64,000 bases of DNA from Roseateles_B sp041912595 (GTDB lineage: Bacteria; Pseudomonadota; Gammaproteobacteria; Burkholderiales; Burkholderiaceae_C), in contig JAYRMR010000006.1 in the NCBI GenBank assembly GCA_041912595.1, forward strand, positions 62,001 through 126,000. Reading direction: 5' to 3'. The notes below the pieces were generated by a model. That model was not told the DNA's origin and ran no database searches. It was given only the letters and a program-made list of their open reading frames with translations. Positions 50,689-57,816 of the stretch are shown here, piece after piece (the stretch's first letter is position 1; every line of letters starts with the position of its first letter). Made by a program: the position numbers and the translations under genes.

Positions 50689-52928
50689 AGCGCGCTCAGC
50701 AGGGCCAGGAAGGACATCAGCGCGGCGCCGAGGTCGTTCAGGAGGCGGCGGGTGCCGCGGGCGTCCGCCTCGAGGCGGCGGCTGTTGTCGGCAAAGCTCA
50801 TGTCCAGGCGATGGGTCTGCAGCGGGTCCAGCTCGGCGGACACAGCCTTCACGGGCTTGACCCAGCTGAAGCGCTTCCAGCGGGTCTGCTCGTCCCAGAC
50901 CACGCGTTCCTCGCTGCCATCGGCGAACTTCACGACCAGCGTCTGCGGCTGGGCTGCACCGCGCCGGCGCAGGGTGACGGTGGTGCGGTAGGGCAGGGGG
51001 CCGCTCTCGTCGGCCTTGGCCTCGGGATGCGCCTTCTTCCAGGCCTTGCGCTGGCTGCTGAGCCAAGCGCTGCGCTGCTCGGCGGTCCATTCCGCGGCCT
51101 GCGAGCCATAGAGTCCCAGCGGCGGGCGCACGGCCTCGCTCTCCAGCTTCTCGATGCGGTCGTCCACGCGTGCGGCGGCGAAGACGTGGGTGTCGAAGAC
51201 CTGGGCCACGAGGGCGGGCTTGCCGGAGACCTTGGCCAGCACCTCGCGCAGGTCGGCGGCGGAGGGGTGGCGGAACTTCCAGCGCTGGTAGTAGACCTTC
51301 AGCGCGCGGTCCATGACGTCCGACCCCAGCTGCAGCTCGAGGCTGCGCATGACGGTGGCCGTGCGGGCGTAGACGCTGCCGTAGCTGCCGCTTGAGTAGC
51401 GGTGCCAGGAGTTGCCCCCCAGGCCGTCGGGCGGATCGCCGAGGCTGGCCAGGCGCTCCATGTCGAACACGTCCAGGCTGGGCGTCAGGCCCAGGCGCTG
51501 CATCAGCCCGGTGCTGAGGGTCAGGCGGCGCCCGGCGGCGCTGAGCATGCGCTGGTTCGAGTACTCGTTCATGCCCTCGTCGAGCATGGGCTCCTCGAAC
51601 TCGTTGGAGGCCAGGATCCCGTAGAAGTAGCCGTGGCCGAACTCGTGGATGGTGACGAAGTCCAGCTCGTGGCGGCCCAGGGTGCCCGGTGAGGCGTCGG
51701 ACACCGCATCCGTGGTGAAGAAGGTCGGGTACTCCATGCCGCCGGCCTCGTCCGCATTGAAGGGCGGCACCACGGCGGTCACCGTGCGGTAGGGGTAGGG
51801 GCCCAGGGTCTTGGAATACCAGGTCAGCGCGTCCTGCGTGGCCTTGAGCACGGCCTCGCGGGTGTGGGCGTACTCGGGCGGCGCCAGCACCTTGATCGTG
51901 ACCTCGGGGCTGCCCGGGAAGGTCCAGCGGCCGGCCAGGGGCGCGGTGGTGCGCTTGTCGGCGGTCCAGGCGAAATCATGCACGTCGCCCTGCGTGAAGC
52001 GGTGGATGCTGCGGCCGTTCTCGAGGCGGGGCGCGCCCTGTTCCTCGCCCGTGGCCCCGACGACATAGCCCTCGGGCACGTCCAGCGTGACGTCGTAGTG
52101 GCCGAAGTCGGCGTAGAACTCGCTGTGCAGGTGGAACTCATGCGCGTTCCAGCGCGGCTCGGTGGCGCCGCGCTCGCCGGGCAGCTCCAGCACGGCCATC
52201 TTGGGGAACCACTGGCCGACGAGATGGAAGCTGCCGTAGTAGCCGGTGCGGGCGACCACGCGGGGGAGCTGGTCGAAGAAGGCGATGTCCAGCGTGGTGC
52301 TGCCGCCGGGCGGCACGGGCTGCGGCAGGTCCAGGCGCACCACGGTGCGGTCGGACTTCGGGCCGCCGTCCGGATGCACGAAATGCCAGGGCACGGCGCG
52401 CCCGGCCTGCTGGACCTGGCGCAGCTCCATGCGACCCCAGCCGCCTTCGTCCGAATCGACGTCGCTGCGGAAGGAGAAGCCCTGGCGCTTCTCCGTCATG
52501 AAGGTGCTGCCCTCGCCCTCGAAGGCGTTGAGGTAGAGGTGCAGGTAGACCGCCCGGACCTCGCGCGCGCTGCGGTTGCGCCAGGTCATCTGCTGCTGGC
52601 CGTCGATCGTGTGGCGCACGGGGTCAAGTCTTGCCTGGATGCGGTAGCCCACCACCCGCTCCGACAGCGTGGGCTCCTGCCCGGTGCGCGGCCCGCCCCA
52701 GGCCAGCGCGGCGCTGGGCGTGCGCACGGCGGCAGCCAGGGCGTCGGCCAGGGGGATGCCGTCGGGGGACGGCGGGGCGTCCGGCGTGTCGGCCACCGGC
52801 AGTGGGCGCGCGGGCGACGCGGCGTCGTCTTGGTCGTGGTGCATCGCGACCGCCAGGGCGGCCAGCACGGCTGCGGTCGCGATCAGCCAGGTGCGGCGGC
52901 GTCGGGTCCAGGCGGGCAAGGTGGGCAT
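50685..52928 (-). CDS. M1 family zinc metallopeptidase, membrane-anchored
   Basis: A 747-residue gluzincin aminopeptidase-like protein. One amino-terminal hydrophobic segment (TWLIATAAVLAALAVAM) would anchor or export it. The active site is HEFGHGYFYG with H428, E429 and H432, and the third ligand E451 lies 18 residues on in MLDEGMNEYSNQR. The exopeptidase motif GGMEYP (family GxMEN) lies about 40 residues before the zinc site. The mature domain is therefore probably periplasmic. It is translationally coupled to the membrane protein gene downstream. The substrate is unknown. Confidence 0.9.
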   Translation of the reverse strand: MPTLPAWTRRRRTWLIATAAVLAALAVAMHHDQDDAASPARPLPVADTPDAPPSPDGIPLADALAAAVRTPSAALAWGGPRTGQEPTLSERVVGYRIQARLDPVRHTIDGQQQMTWRNRSAREVRAVYLHLYLNAFEGEGSTFMTEKRQGFSFRSDVDSDEGGWGRMELRQVQQAGRAVPWHFVHPDGGPKSDRTVVRLDLPQPVPPGGSTTLDIAFFDQLPRVVARTGYYGSFHLVGQWFPKMAVLELPGERGATEPRWNAHEFHLHSEFYADFGHYDVTLDVPEGYVVGATGEEQGAPRLENGRSIHRFTQGDVHDFAWTADKRTTAPLAGRWTFPGSPEVTIKVLAPPEYAHTREAVLKATQDALTWYSKTLGPYPYRTVTAVVPPFNADEAGGMEYPTFFTTDAVSDASPGTLGRHELDFVTIHEFGHGYFYGILASNEFEEPMLDEGMNEYSNQRMLSAAGRRLTLSTGLMQRLGLTPSLDVFDMERLASLGDPPDGLGGNSWHRYSSGSYGSVYARTATVMRSLELQLGSDVMDRALKVYYQRWKFRHPSAADLREVLAKVSGKPALVAQVFDTHVFAAARVDDRIEKLESEAVRPPLGLYGSQAAEWTAEQRSAWLSSQRKAWKKAHPEAKADESGPLPYRTTVTLRRRGAAQPQTLVVKFADGSEERVVWDEQTRWKRFSWVKPVKAVSAELDPLQTHRLDMSFADNSRRLEADARGTRRLLNDLGAALMSFLALLSAL

Positions 52929-53040
52929 GGGGGCGGCTCGGGATGCGGATCGTGCATTGGATACCGCGACGCCCGAGCGCCACAAGCCGGGCTTGCGCTT
53001 ATGACCAAGGGCATGGGCCGCCCGAGGGCGAGGGTCGCCC

Positions 53041-54093
53041 TCAGGCCAGCAGGGACTGCGCCGCCCGTGCCAGGTCTTGCCCCTCGAGCCGCTCGAGCAC
53101 CAGCGGCCGCGCCTCGGCCAGGCGCAGGTAGTGGCTGCGCTGGGAGCGGGCATAGAGCGGGTCGTAGTGCGCCGTCATCAGCGCCTCGAACAGCGGGGCC
53201 AGCTGCCCGGCGCGCGCCCAGGCCTGCCAGCGCGTGACAGTCTCGTTGGCATGCAGGCCGGTGTTGGCGTTGAGCTGGCCCAGGAGCGTGGCCAGGGCTT
53301 CGCCGTCATGGCCGAGGTAGGCGTAGTCCTGCAGCAGGTAGCTCAGGCGGGCATGCAAGGGCGCCTCGATGGCGATGCAGTCCGCGGCGCGCAGCGCGGC
53401 GAGCACGGCGTCCGGCAGCATCAGGCGGCCGATCTTGCGGCTCTCGGCCTCGACGAAGACCGGCCGGGCGGGATCGAAGGCCTGCAGCGCCAGCGCCAGC
53501 CCGGTCTCGAAGGCCTTCTGGGAGGGCTGCTCCTGCCCCGGCCAGCGCCCGAGGATCGAGCCCTTGTGGCGGGCCAGGGCCTCGAGGTCGAGCACCTGAG
53601 CGCCGGCGTCCCGCAGCGCATGCAGCAGGGCGGTCTTGGCGCTGCCCGTCGGCCCGCAGATCACCTGCAGCTTCAACAGCGGCGCCAGCGTGGCGATGCG
53701 TTCCATCACATGGCCGCGGAAGGCCTTGTAGCCGCCGTGCAGCTGCTGCGCATCCCAGCCGACGAGGCGCAGCCATTGCACCATCGTCCCGCTGCGCATG
53801 CCGCCACGCCAGCAGTAGATGAGCGGGCGCCAGGACTTGGGCTTGTCCGCGAAGGACTCCCGCAAGTGCCGCGCCAGTTGCGCCGCGACCATCGCGCCGC
53901 CCACGCGCTTGGCCTCGAAGGCGCCCTGCTGCTTGTAGAGCGTGCCGACGATGCGGCGCTCGTCGTCGTCCAGCACCGGGCAGTTGATAGCGCCCGGCAG
54001 GTGGTCCAGCGCGTACTCGGCCGGCGAGCGGGCGTCGATGAGGCAGTCGAATTCGCCGAGGCGGTCGGGCGTGATGGGGCTGGGGCGGGACAT
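53041..54093 (-). CDS. selU: tRNA 2-selenouridine synthase
   Basis: A 350-residue enzyme (SelU/MnmH/YbbB) that swaps sulfur for selenium at the wobble 2-thiouridine of tRNAs. The rhodanese-like domain holds DARSPAEYALDHLPGAINCP and the catalytic Cys in IYCWRGGMRSGTM near residue 94. A P-loop, CGPTGSAKT near residue 145, belongs to the C-terminal helical domain. The ATG giving MSRPSPITPD is chosen over one 27 bases upstream. It is divergent from selD, which provides the selenophosphate donor. A hairpin overlaps the stop codon. There are no selA or selB genes here, so the window only supports the tRNA branch of selenium use. Confidence 0.93.
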   Translation of the reverse strand: MSRPSPITPDRLGEFDCLIDARSPAEYALDHLPGAINCPVLDDDERRIVGTLYKQQGAFEAKRVGGAMVAAQLARHLRESFADKPKSWRPLIYCWRGGMRSGTMVQWLRLVGWDAQQLHGGYKAFRGHVMERIATLAPLLKLQVICGPTGSAKTALLHALRDAGAQVLDLEALARHKGSILGRWPGQEQPSQKAFETGLALALQAFDPARPVFVEAESRKIGRLMLPDAVLAALRAADCIAIEAPLHARLSYLLQDYAYLGHDGEALATLLGQLNANTGLHANETVTRWQAWARAGQLAPLFEALMTAHYDPLYARSQRSHYLRLAEARPLVLERLEGQDLARAAQSLLA

Positions 54094-54152
54094 GGCGGGC
54101 AGGGAGCGGGGAAGCGGCACAATCCTCGCAGAATTTCAGCCCACGCACCGCC

Positions 54153-55211
54153 ATGACCGAACTCTCTGCTCCCCGACTCACCCAACTGGCTCACGGCGGC
54201 GGCTGCGGCTGCAAGATCGCCCCGGGGCTGCTGTCCGAGATCCTCGCCCGCACGGCGCCCGGCATCGTGCCCCCGCAGCTGCTGGTGGGCACCGAGACGA
54301 GCGATGACGCCGCGGTCTGGCAGCTCAACGATGAGCAGGCGCTCGTGGCCACCACGGACTTCTTCACGCCCATCGTCGACGATCCCTTCGACTTCGGCCG
54401 CATCGCAGCGACGAACGCGCTGTCCGACGTCTACGCGATGGGCGGCACGCCGATCATGGCGTTGGCCCTCGTGGGCATGCCCATCAACACGCTCAGCCCG
54501 GACGTGATCGGCCGCATCCTCGAGGGCGGCGCAAGCGTCTGCCGCGAGGCGGGCATCCCCATCGCGGGCGGGCATTCGATCGATGTGGTCGAGCCCATCT
54601 ACGGCCTGGTGGCGATGGGGCTGGTGCATCCGAAGCGGGTGCGCCGCAATGCGGACGCGCAGGCCGGTGACCGCCTCGTGCTGGGCAAGCCGCTGGGCGT
54701 GGGCGTGCTGTCGGCCGCGTTGAAGAAGGGGCTGCTGGATGCGACGGGCTATGCGGAGATGCTGGCCCACACGACGCGGCTCAACAAGGTCGGCGCGACG
54801 CTGGCGACGCTCGATGCGGTGCACGCCATCACCGACGTCACCGGCTTCGGCCTGGCCGGCCACCTGCTGGAGATCTGCCGTGGCTCGCAGCTGCGCGCGG
54901 CGGTGGACTGGGCACGCATGCCCCTGATCCACAGCGCGCTCGTCTTTGCGCAGCAAGGCATCTGGACGGGGGCCTCCACGCGGAACTGGGCCGCCTATGG
55001 CCACGAGGTCGGCGGCGTGGAGGCCTGGGCGGACTGGCAACGCGCGCTGCTCACCGACCCGCAGACCAGCGGCGGCCTGCTCGTCAGCTGCAGCCCCGAG
55101 GCCGTGCCCCAGGTGCTGCAGTGCTTCCGTGACGCCGGCTTTGCACAGGCCGCGGAGATCGGCGAGCTGCAGGCGCCGGCCGAGGGCGCGGCACGCCTGC
55201 AGCTGCGCTGA
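54153..55211 (+). CDS. selD: Selenide, water dikinase (selenophosphate synthetase)
   Basis: A 352-residue enzyme that makes selenophosphate from selenide and ATP. The catalytic loop is HGGGCGCKI with C18 and K21, so this is the Cys form and not the selenocysteine form. Later motifs are DDAAVW, TTDFFTPIVDDPFDFGRIAA, SDVYAMGGTPIMALALVG, GGHSIDVVEPIYGL and DVTGFGLAGHLLEI. It is divergent from selU with 59 bases between the starts, so a shared promoter region is likely. Confidence 0.95.
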   Translation: MTELSAPRLTQLAHGGGCGCKIAPGLLSEILARTAPGIVPPQLLVGTETSDDAAVWQLNDEQALVATTDFFTPIVDDPFDFGRIAATNALSDVYAMGGTPIMALALVGMPINTLSPDVIGRILEGGASVCREAGIPIAGGHSIDVVEPIYGLVAMGLVHPKRVRRNADAQAGDRLVLGKPLGVGVLSAALKKGLLDATGYAEMLAHTTRLNKVGATLATLDAVHAITDVTGFGLAGHLLEICRGSQLRAAVDWARMPLIHSALVFAQQGIWTGASTRNWAAYGHEVGGVEAWADWQRALLTDPQTSGGLLVSCSPEAVPQVLQCFRDAGFAQAAEIGELQAPAEGAARLQLR

Positions 55212-55221
55212 GCGCCTGAGA

Positions 55222-55767
55222 TCAGGCGGCGCGGCTCAGGGACACGGGCGGGAAGTCGACCGGCACCTGGAAGGCCACGTTGACGTAGTTCGTGAAGAGG
55301 TTCAGCGCCACATGGGCGAGGATCTCCACCGTCTCGCCTTCCGTGAAGCCGGCCGCACGCAGGGCCTGCAGGTCGGCGTCCGACAGCTGCCCGCGGTGCT
55401 CGACCAGCTGCAGCGCGAAGCGCAGGGCGGCCGCGGTGCGCGGGTCGGCGGACTCGCCCTGCTGCGCCGCGCGCAACTCCTCGGACGAGGCGCCGGCCTT
55501 GCGTCCCAGCGCCGTGTGGGCGGCCAGGCAGTACTCGCAGCGGTTGCGATCGGCCACCGCCACGGCGATCAGCTCGCCGAGCTTCGCACCGATCGTGCCG
55601 CCGCCCAGCGCGCCGAAGAAGGCCCACATGGCCTGCAGCGCGGCCGGCGAATGCGCCACCGTGCGGAACATCTGCGGCGTGCTGCCGAAGGCCTGCTGGA
55701 TCTGGGCCAGCACCGGCTGGCTGGCGGCGGGGGCTTGGGCCGGGGTGGGGAGGGAGAGGCGGTTCAT
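55222..55767 (-). CDS. Carboxymuconolactone decarboxylase/AhpD-like protein
   Basis: A 181-residue all-helical AhpD-like protein. The active-site motif is CEYCLAAHTALGRKAG near residues 78-93, a CxxC with the downstream His, as in alkylhydroperoxidase members. ALNLFTNYVNVAFQVPVDFP near the C-terminus is typical of the subgroup often controlled by a neighbouring AraC regulator. It probably reduces peroxides or an organic substrate with thiol chemistry. It is divergent from an AraC gene. Confidence 0.88.
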   Translation of the reverse strand: MNRLSLPTPAQAPAASQPVLAQIQQAFGSTPQMFRTVAHSPAALQAMWAFFGALGGGTIGAKLGELIAVAVADRNRCEYCLAAHTALGRKAGASSEELRAAQQGESADPRTAAALRFALQLVEHRGQLSDADLQALRAAGFTEGETVEILAHVALNLFTNYVNVAFQVPVDFPPVSLSRAA

Positions 55768-55960
55768 GGTCGATCCTTTCATCGTCGTGTGGTAGTTGGC
55801 ATGCCCTGAGGCATGGCGCCAGTGTGTCCGGCACGGCAGGATGAAAGGGTTCTTATCGTCCTTGAAACTGTCCAATTGGTACAAAATGGCCCCTCAGCCG
55901 AGCCCACGGGCCGGCCCACGGGCCTTCGAGGGCCTCTCACGACGCATCTGCAGGACGACC
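55768..55960. promoter_or_regulatory. Shared promoter region of the AhpD-like and AraC genes
   Basis: A 193-base gap between divergent starts. It has an AT-rich centre with the palindrome CCAATTGG (55873-55880) next to TACAAAA, a likely site for the AraC protein or RNA polymerase. No -35/-10 pair could be fixed with confidence. Confidence 0.4.
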
Positions 55961-56863
55961 ATGGCAAGACCTGACCCCGACGAGCCTTCGCCCACCCTGG
56001 CACCCGAGGACGCCAGCCTCGACCGCCTCTCCGGCCTGCTGGAGCGGTGCCGCGTGCGGGCCCATCTGTTCCATGCGGGGCCGCTGTGTGGCACGACCCA
56101 TTTCGCGGCGGAACCGGGCCGGGGCTTTCTGCATGTGATGCGCCGGGGCGAGATGAGCCTCAGCCATCCGGATGCGCAGGGCCTGCCGCGCCGCCTGCAG
56201 GTGCGGGAGCCCAGCCTGCTGTTCTATCCCCGCCCGCTGGCGCACGACTTCCACAATGCGCCGGCCGAGGGCTCCGACTTCACCTGCGCCACGCTCGAGT
56301 TCGAAGGCGGCGACGAGCATCCCCTCGTGCGCGCGCTGCCGGCGCTGGTGGTGCTGCCGCTGGCGCAGGTCGAGGGTCTGGAGTCCTGCCTGGGTCTGCT
56401 CTTCGCCGAGACCGAGCGCGTGCAATGCGGCCAGCGCCTGATGGCGGACCGGCTCTTCGAGGTGCTGCTGATGCAGTTGCTGCGGTGGATGCTGGCGCAC
56501 CCCGCGTCCAGCGGCCTGCCGGCGGGTCTGCTGCGCGGGCTGAGTCACCCGCAGCTCGCGCGCGCGCTGGTGGCCGTGCATGAGCGGCCGGGCGAGGCCT
56601 GGAGCCTCGAGCGCATGGCCGAGGTGGCGGGCGTGTCCCGCAGCCGCTTCGCCGCGCTGTTCAAGGCAGAGATGGGCGACACCCCCGCGGACTACCTCCT
56701 CGGCTGGCGCCTCACCCTGGCCTGCCAGGCGCTGCGGCGCGGTCAGCCCGTCAAGCAGCTCGCCGACGAGCTGGGCTACGCCACGCCCTCGGCGTTCTCG
56801 CGCGCCTTTGCGCAGCGGCTGGGGTGCTCGCCGCGGGAGTGGGTGCTGCGGGCCGGCGTCTGA
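55961..56863 (+). CDS. AraC-family regulator of the divergent AhpD-like gene
   Basis: A 300-residue AraC-type regulator. The amino domain is a cupin with CGTTHFAAEPGRGFLHVMRR and FYPRPLAHDFHNAPAEG. The C-terminal helix-turn-helix pair (about 200-295) includes SLERMAEVAGVSRSRFAALF and QLADELGYATPSAFSRAFAQ. It probably senses an oxidised organic compound and activates its neighbour; pairs of this kind are common. The start is ATG giving MARPDPDEP; a full dispersed motif overlaps it, and only a weak ribosome site is seen. Confidence 0.85.
   Translation: MARPDPDEPSPTLAPEDASLDRLSGLLERCRVRAHLFHAGPLCGTTHFAAEPGRGFLHVMRRGEMSLSHPDAQGLPRRLQVREPSLLFYPRPLAHDFHNAPAEGSDFTCATLEFEGGDEHPLVRALPALVVLPLAQVEGLESCLGLLFAETERVQCGQRLMADRLFEVLLMQLLRWMLAHPASSGLPAGLLRGLSHPQLARALVAVHERPGEAWSLERMAEVAGVSRSRFAALFKAEMGDTPADYLLGWRLTLACQALRRGQPVKQLADELGYATPSAFSRAFAQRLGCSPREWVLRAGV
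55963..55977 (-). repeat. Full copy of dispersed motif GGGTCAGGTCTTGCC at an AraC start codon
   Basis: The motif on the minus strand covers codons 1-6 of the AraC gene (ARPDP). Confidence 0.7.
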
Positions 56864-56872
56864 GCGGGGCGC

Positions 56873-57217
56873 TCAGACCTTCTTCACGAACTCCGACTTC
56901 AGGCCCATGGCGCCGATGCCGTCGATCTTGCAGTCGATGTCGTGGTCGCCGTCCGCCAGGCGGATGTTCTTGACCTTGGTGCCGACCTTCACCACCAGCG
57001 ACGAGCCCTTGATCTTCAGGTCCTTGATGACGGTGACCGTGTCGCCGTCCTGCAGCACATTGCCCACGGCGTCCTTGATGACGCGAGCTTCCTCACCGCC
57101 GTCCGCCGCAGCGGCCGTGGCCGACCACTCATGGCCGCACTCGGGGCACACGAGGTTGGCGCCGTCCTCGTAGGTGTAGGTGGAGGCGCATTGGGGGCAG
57201 GGGGGGAGGGTGCTCAT
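56873..57217 (-). CDS. yjdM: YjdM (PhnA) family zinc-ribbon protein
   Basis: A 114-residue protein. A zinc ribbon (CPQC at 7-10, CPECGHEW at 24-31) is followed by the PhnA C-terminal beta domain with NVLQDGDTVTVIKDLKIKG and HDIDCKIDGIGAMGLKSEFV. Once called an alkylphosphonate protein, it is not part of the phn pathway and has no firm role. It is convergent with the AraC gene upstream. Confidence 0.92.
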   Translation of the reverse strand: MSTLPPCPQCASTYTYEDGANLVCPECGHEWSATAAAADGGEEARVIKDAVGNVLQDGDTVTVIKDLKIKGSSLVVKVGTKVKNIRLADGDHDIDCKIDGIGAMGLKSEFVKKV

Positions 57218-57241
57218 GGCGAAGGCTCTGAGGCTGGAGAA

Positions 57242-57276
57242 AAGAAAAAAGCCCCGCTGCATGCACAGCGAGGCTT
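57242..57276 (-). terminator. Terminator of the tRNA-Asn array
   Basis: On the minus strand an 11-bp stem with one mismatch (AAGCC-CGCTG with CAGCG-GGCTT) and a 6-base loop is followed by TTTTTTC. It lies 7 bases past the last tRNA. Confidence 0.88.
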
Positions 57277-57282
57277 CGAGTT

Positions 57283-57358
57283 TGGCTCCCCGACCTGGGC
57301 TCGAACCAGGGACCTACGGATTAACAGTCCGGCGCTCTACCGACTGAGCTATCGGGGA
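57283..57358 (-). tRNA. tRNA-Asn (GUU), copy 3 in transcription order
   Basis: 76 bases including an encoded CCA. The acceptor stem TCCCCGA pairs with TCGGGGA, the anticodon loop is CTGTTAA (GUU) and the T loop is GTTCGAG. Identical to the two copies upstream. Confidence 0.98.
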
Positions 57359-57405
57359 ATCGTTCGATGTCGGCGTGGCAAACGGTGGCACCACGCGTCT
57401 TGATT

Positions 57406-57481
57406 TGGCTCCCCGACCTGGGCTCGAACCAGGGACCTACGGATTAACAGTCCGGCGCTCTACCGACTGAGCTATCGGGGA
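57406..57481 (-). tRNA. tRNA-Asn (GUU), copy 2 in transcription order
   Basis: Identical in sequence to the other two. It is separated from copy 3 by 47 bases. Confidence 0.98.
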
Positions 57482-57634
57482 TTTGATCGGTACTGCCCGC
57501 TTCTCCTGCGCACTCACTGCTGCGCAAAAAATGCAGGCCTTCATAAATAGCAAAGCCACCAGGACTCGCGTCAAGGTGGCTTTGATACTTGCTACTGCTC
57601 AGCAAGTCTTTCGACCCGCCTTGCGTTCTGTTCT
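57482..57634. other. Spacer between tRNA-Asn copies 1 and 2 with a long hairpin
   Basis: This 153-base spacer, longer than the other, contains a perfect 10-bp inverted repeat (CAAAGCCACC and GGTGGCTTTG, 57551-57584) with a 14-base loop. It could be a processing signal, a partial terminator, or the scar of a lost tRNA or element. No gene is seen. Confidence 0.55.
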
Positions 57635-57710
57635 TGGCTCCCCGACCTGGGCTCGAACCAGGGACCTACGGATTAACAGTCCGGCGCTCTACCGACTGAG
57701 CTATCGGGGA
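57635..57710 (-). tRNA. tRNA-Asn (GUU), copy 1 in transcription order
   Basis: Identical to the two downstream copies. Seven bases upstream of its mature end is the expected start site of the sigma-70 promoter described next. Confidence 0.98.
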
Positions 57711-57722
57711 ACAGAGCCTTGG

Positions 57723-57752
57723 ATTATAGACAGAAATTTCAGGGTTCTACAA
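57723..57752 (-). promoter_or_regulatory. Sigma-70 promoter of the tRNA-Asn array
   Basis: On the minus strand TTGTAG and a perfect TATAAT are separated by 18 bases. The predicted start lies 6-8 bases before the first tRNA. Confidence 0.8.
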
Positions 57753-57816
57753 GCTTCGCCTGTCGAAGGGCAGGAAAGCCCCTAGGGCCGTCCCGCCGCG
57801 CCCCTGACACCGCCGT

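Noticed and set aside
53024..53042. Hairpin over the selU stop as a terminator
   Set aside because: The stem is good (8 bp) but it lies on the stop codon and no T run follows on the gene strand; left as a note only.
57283..57710. Three near-identical blocks that could look like a repeat array
   Set aside because: They are tRNA-Asn genes with unequal spacers; no CRISPR repeats or cas genes occur in the window.
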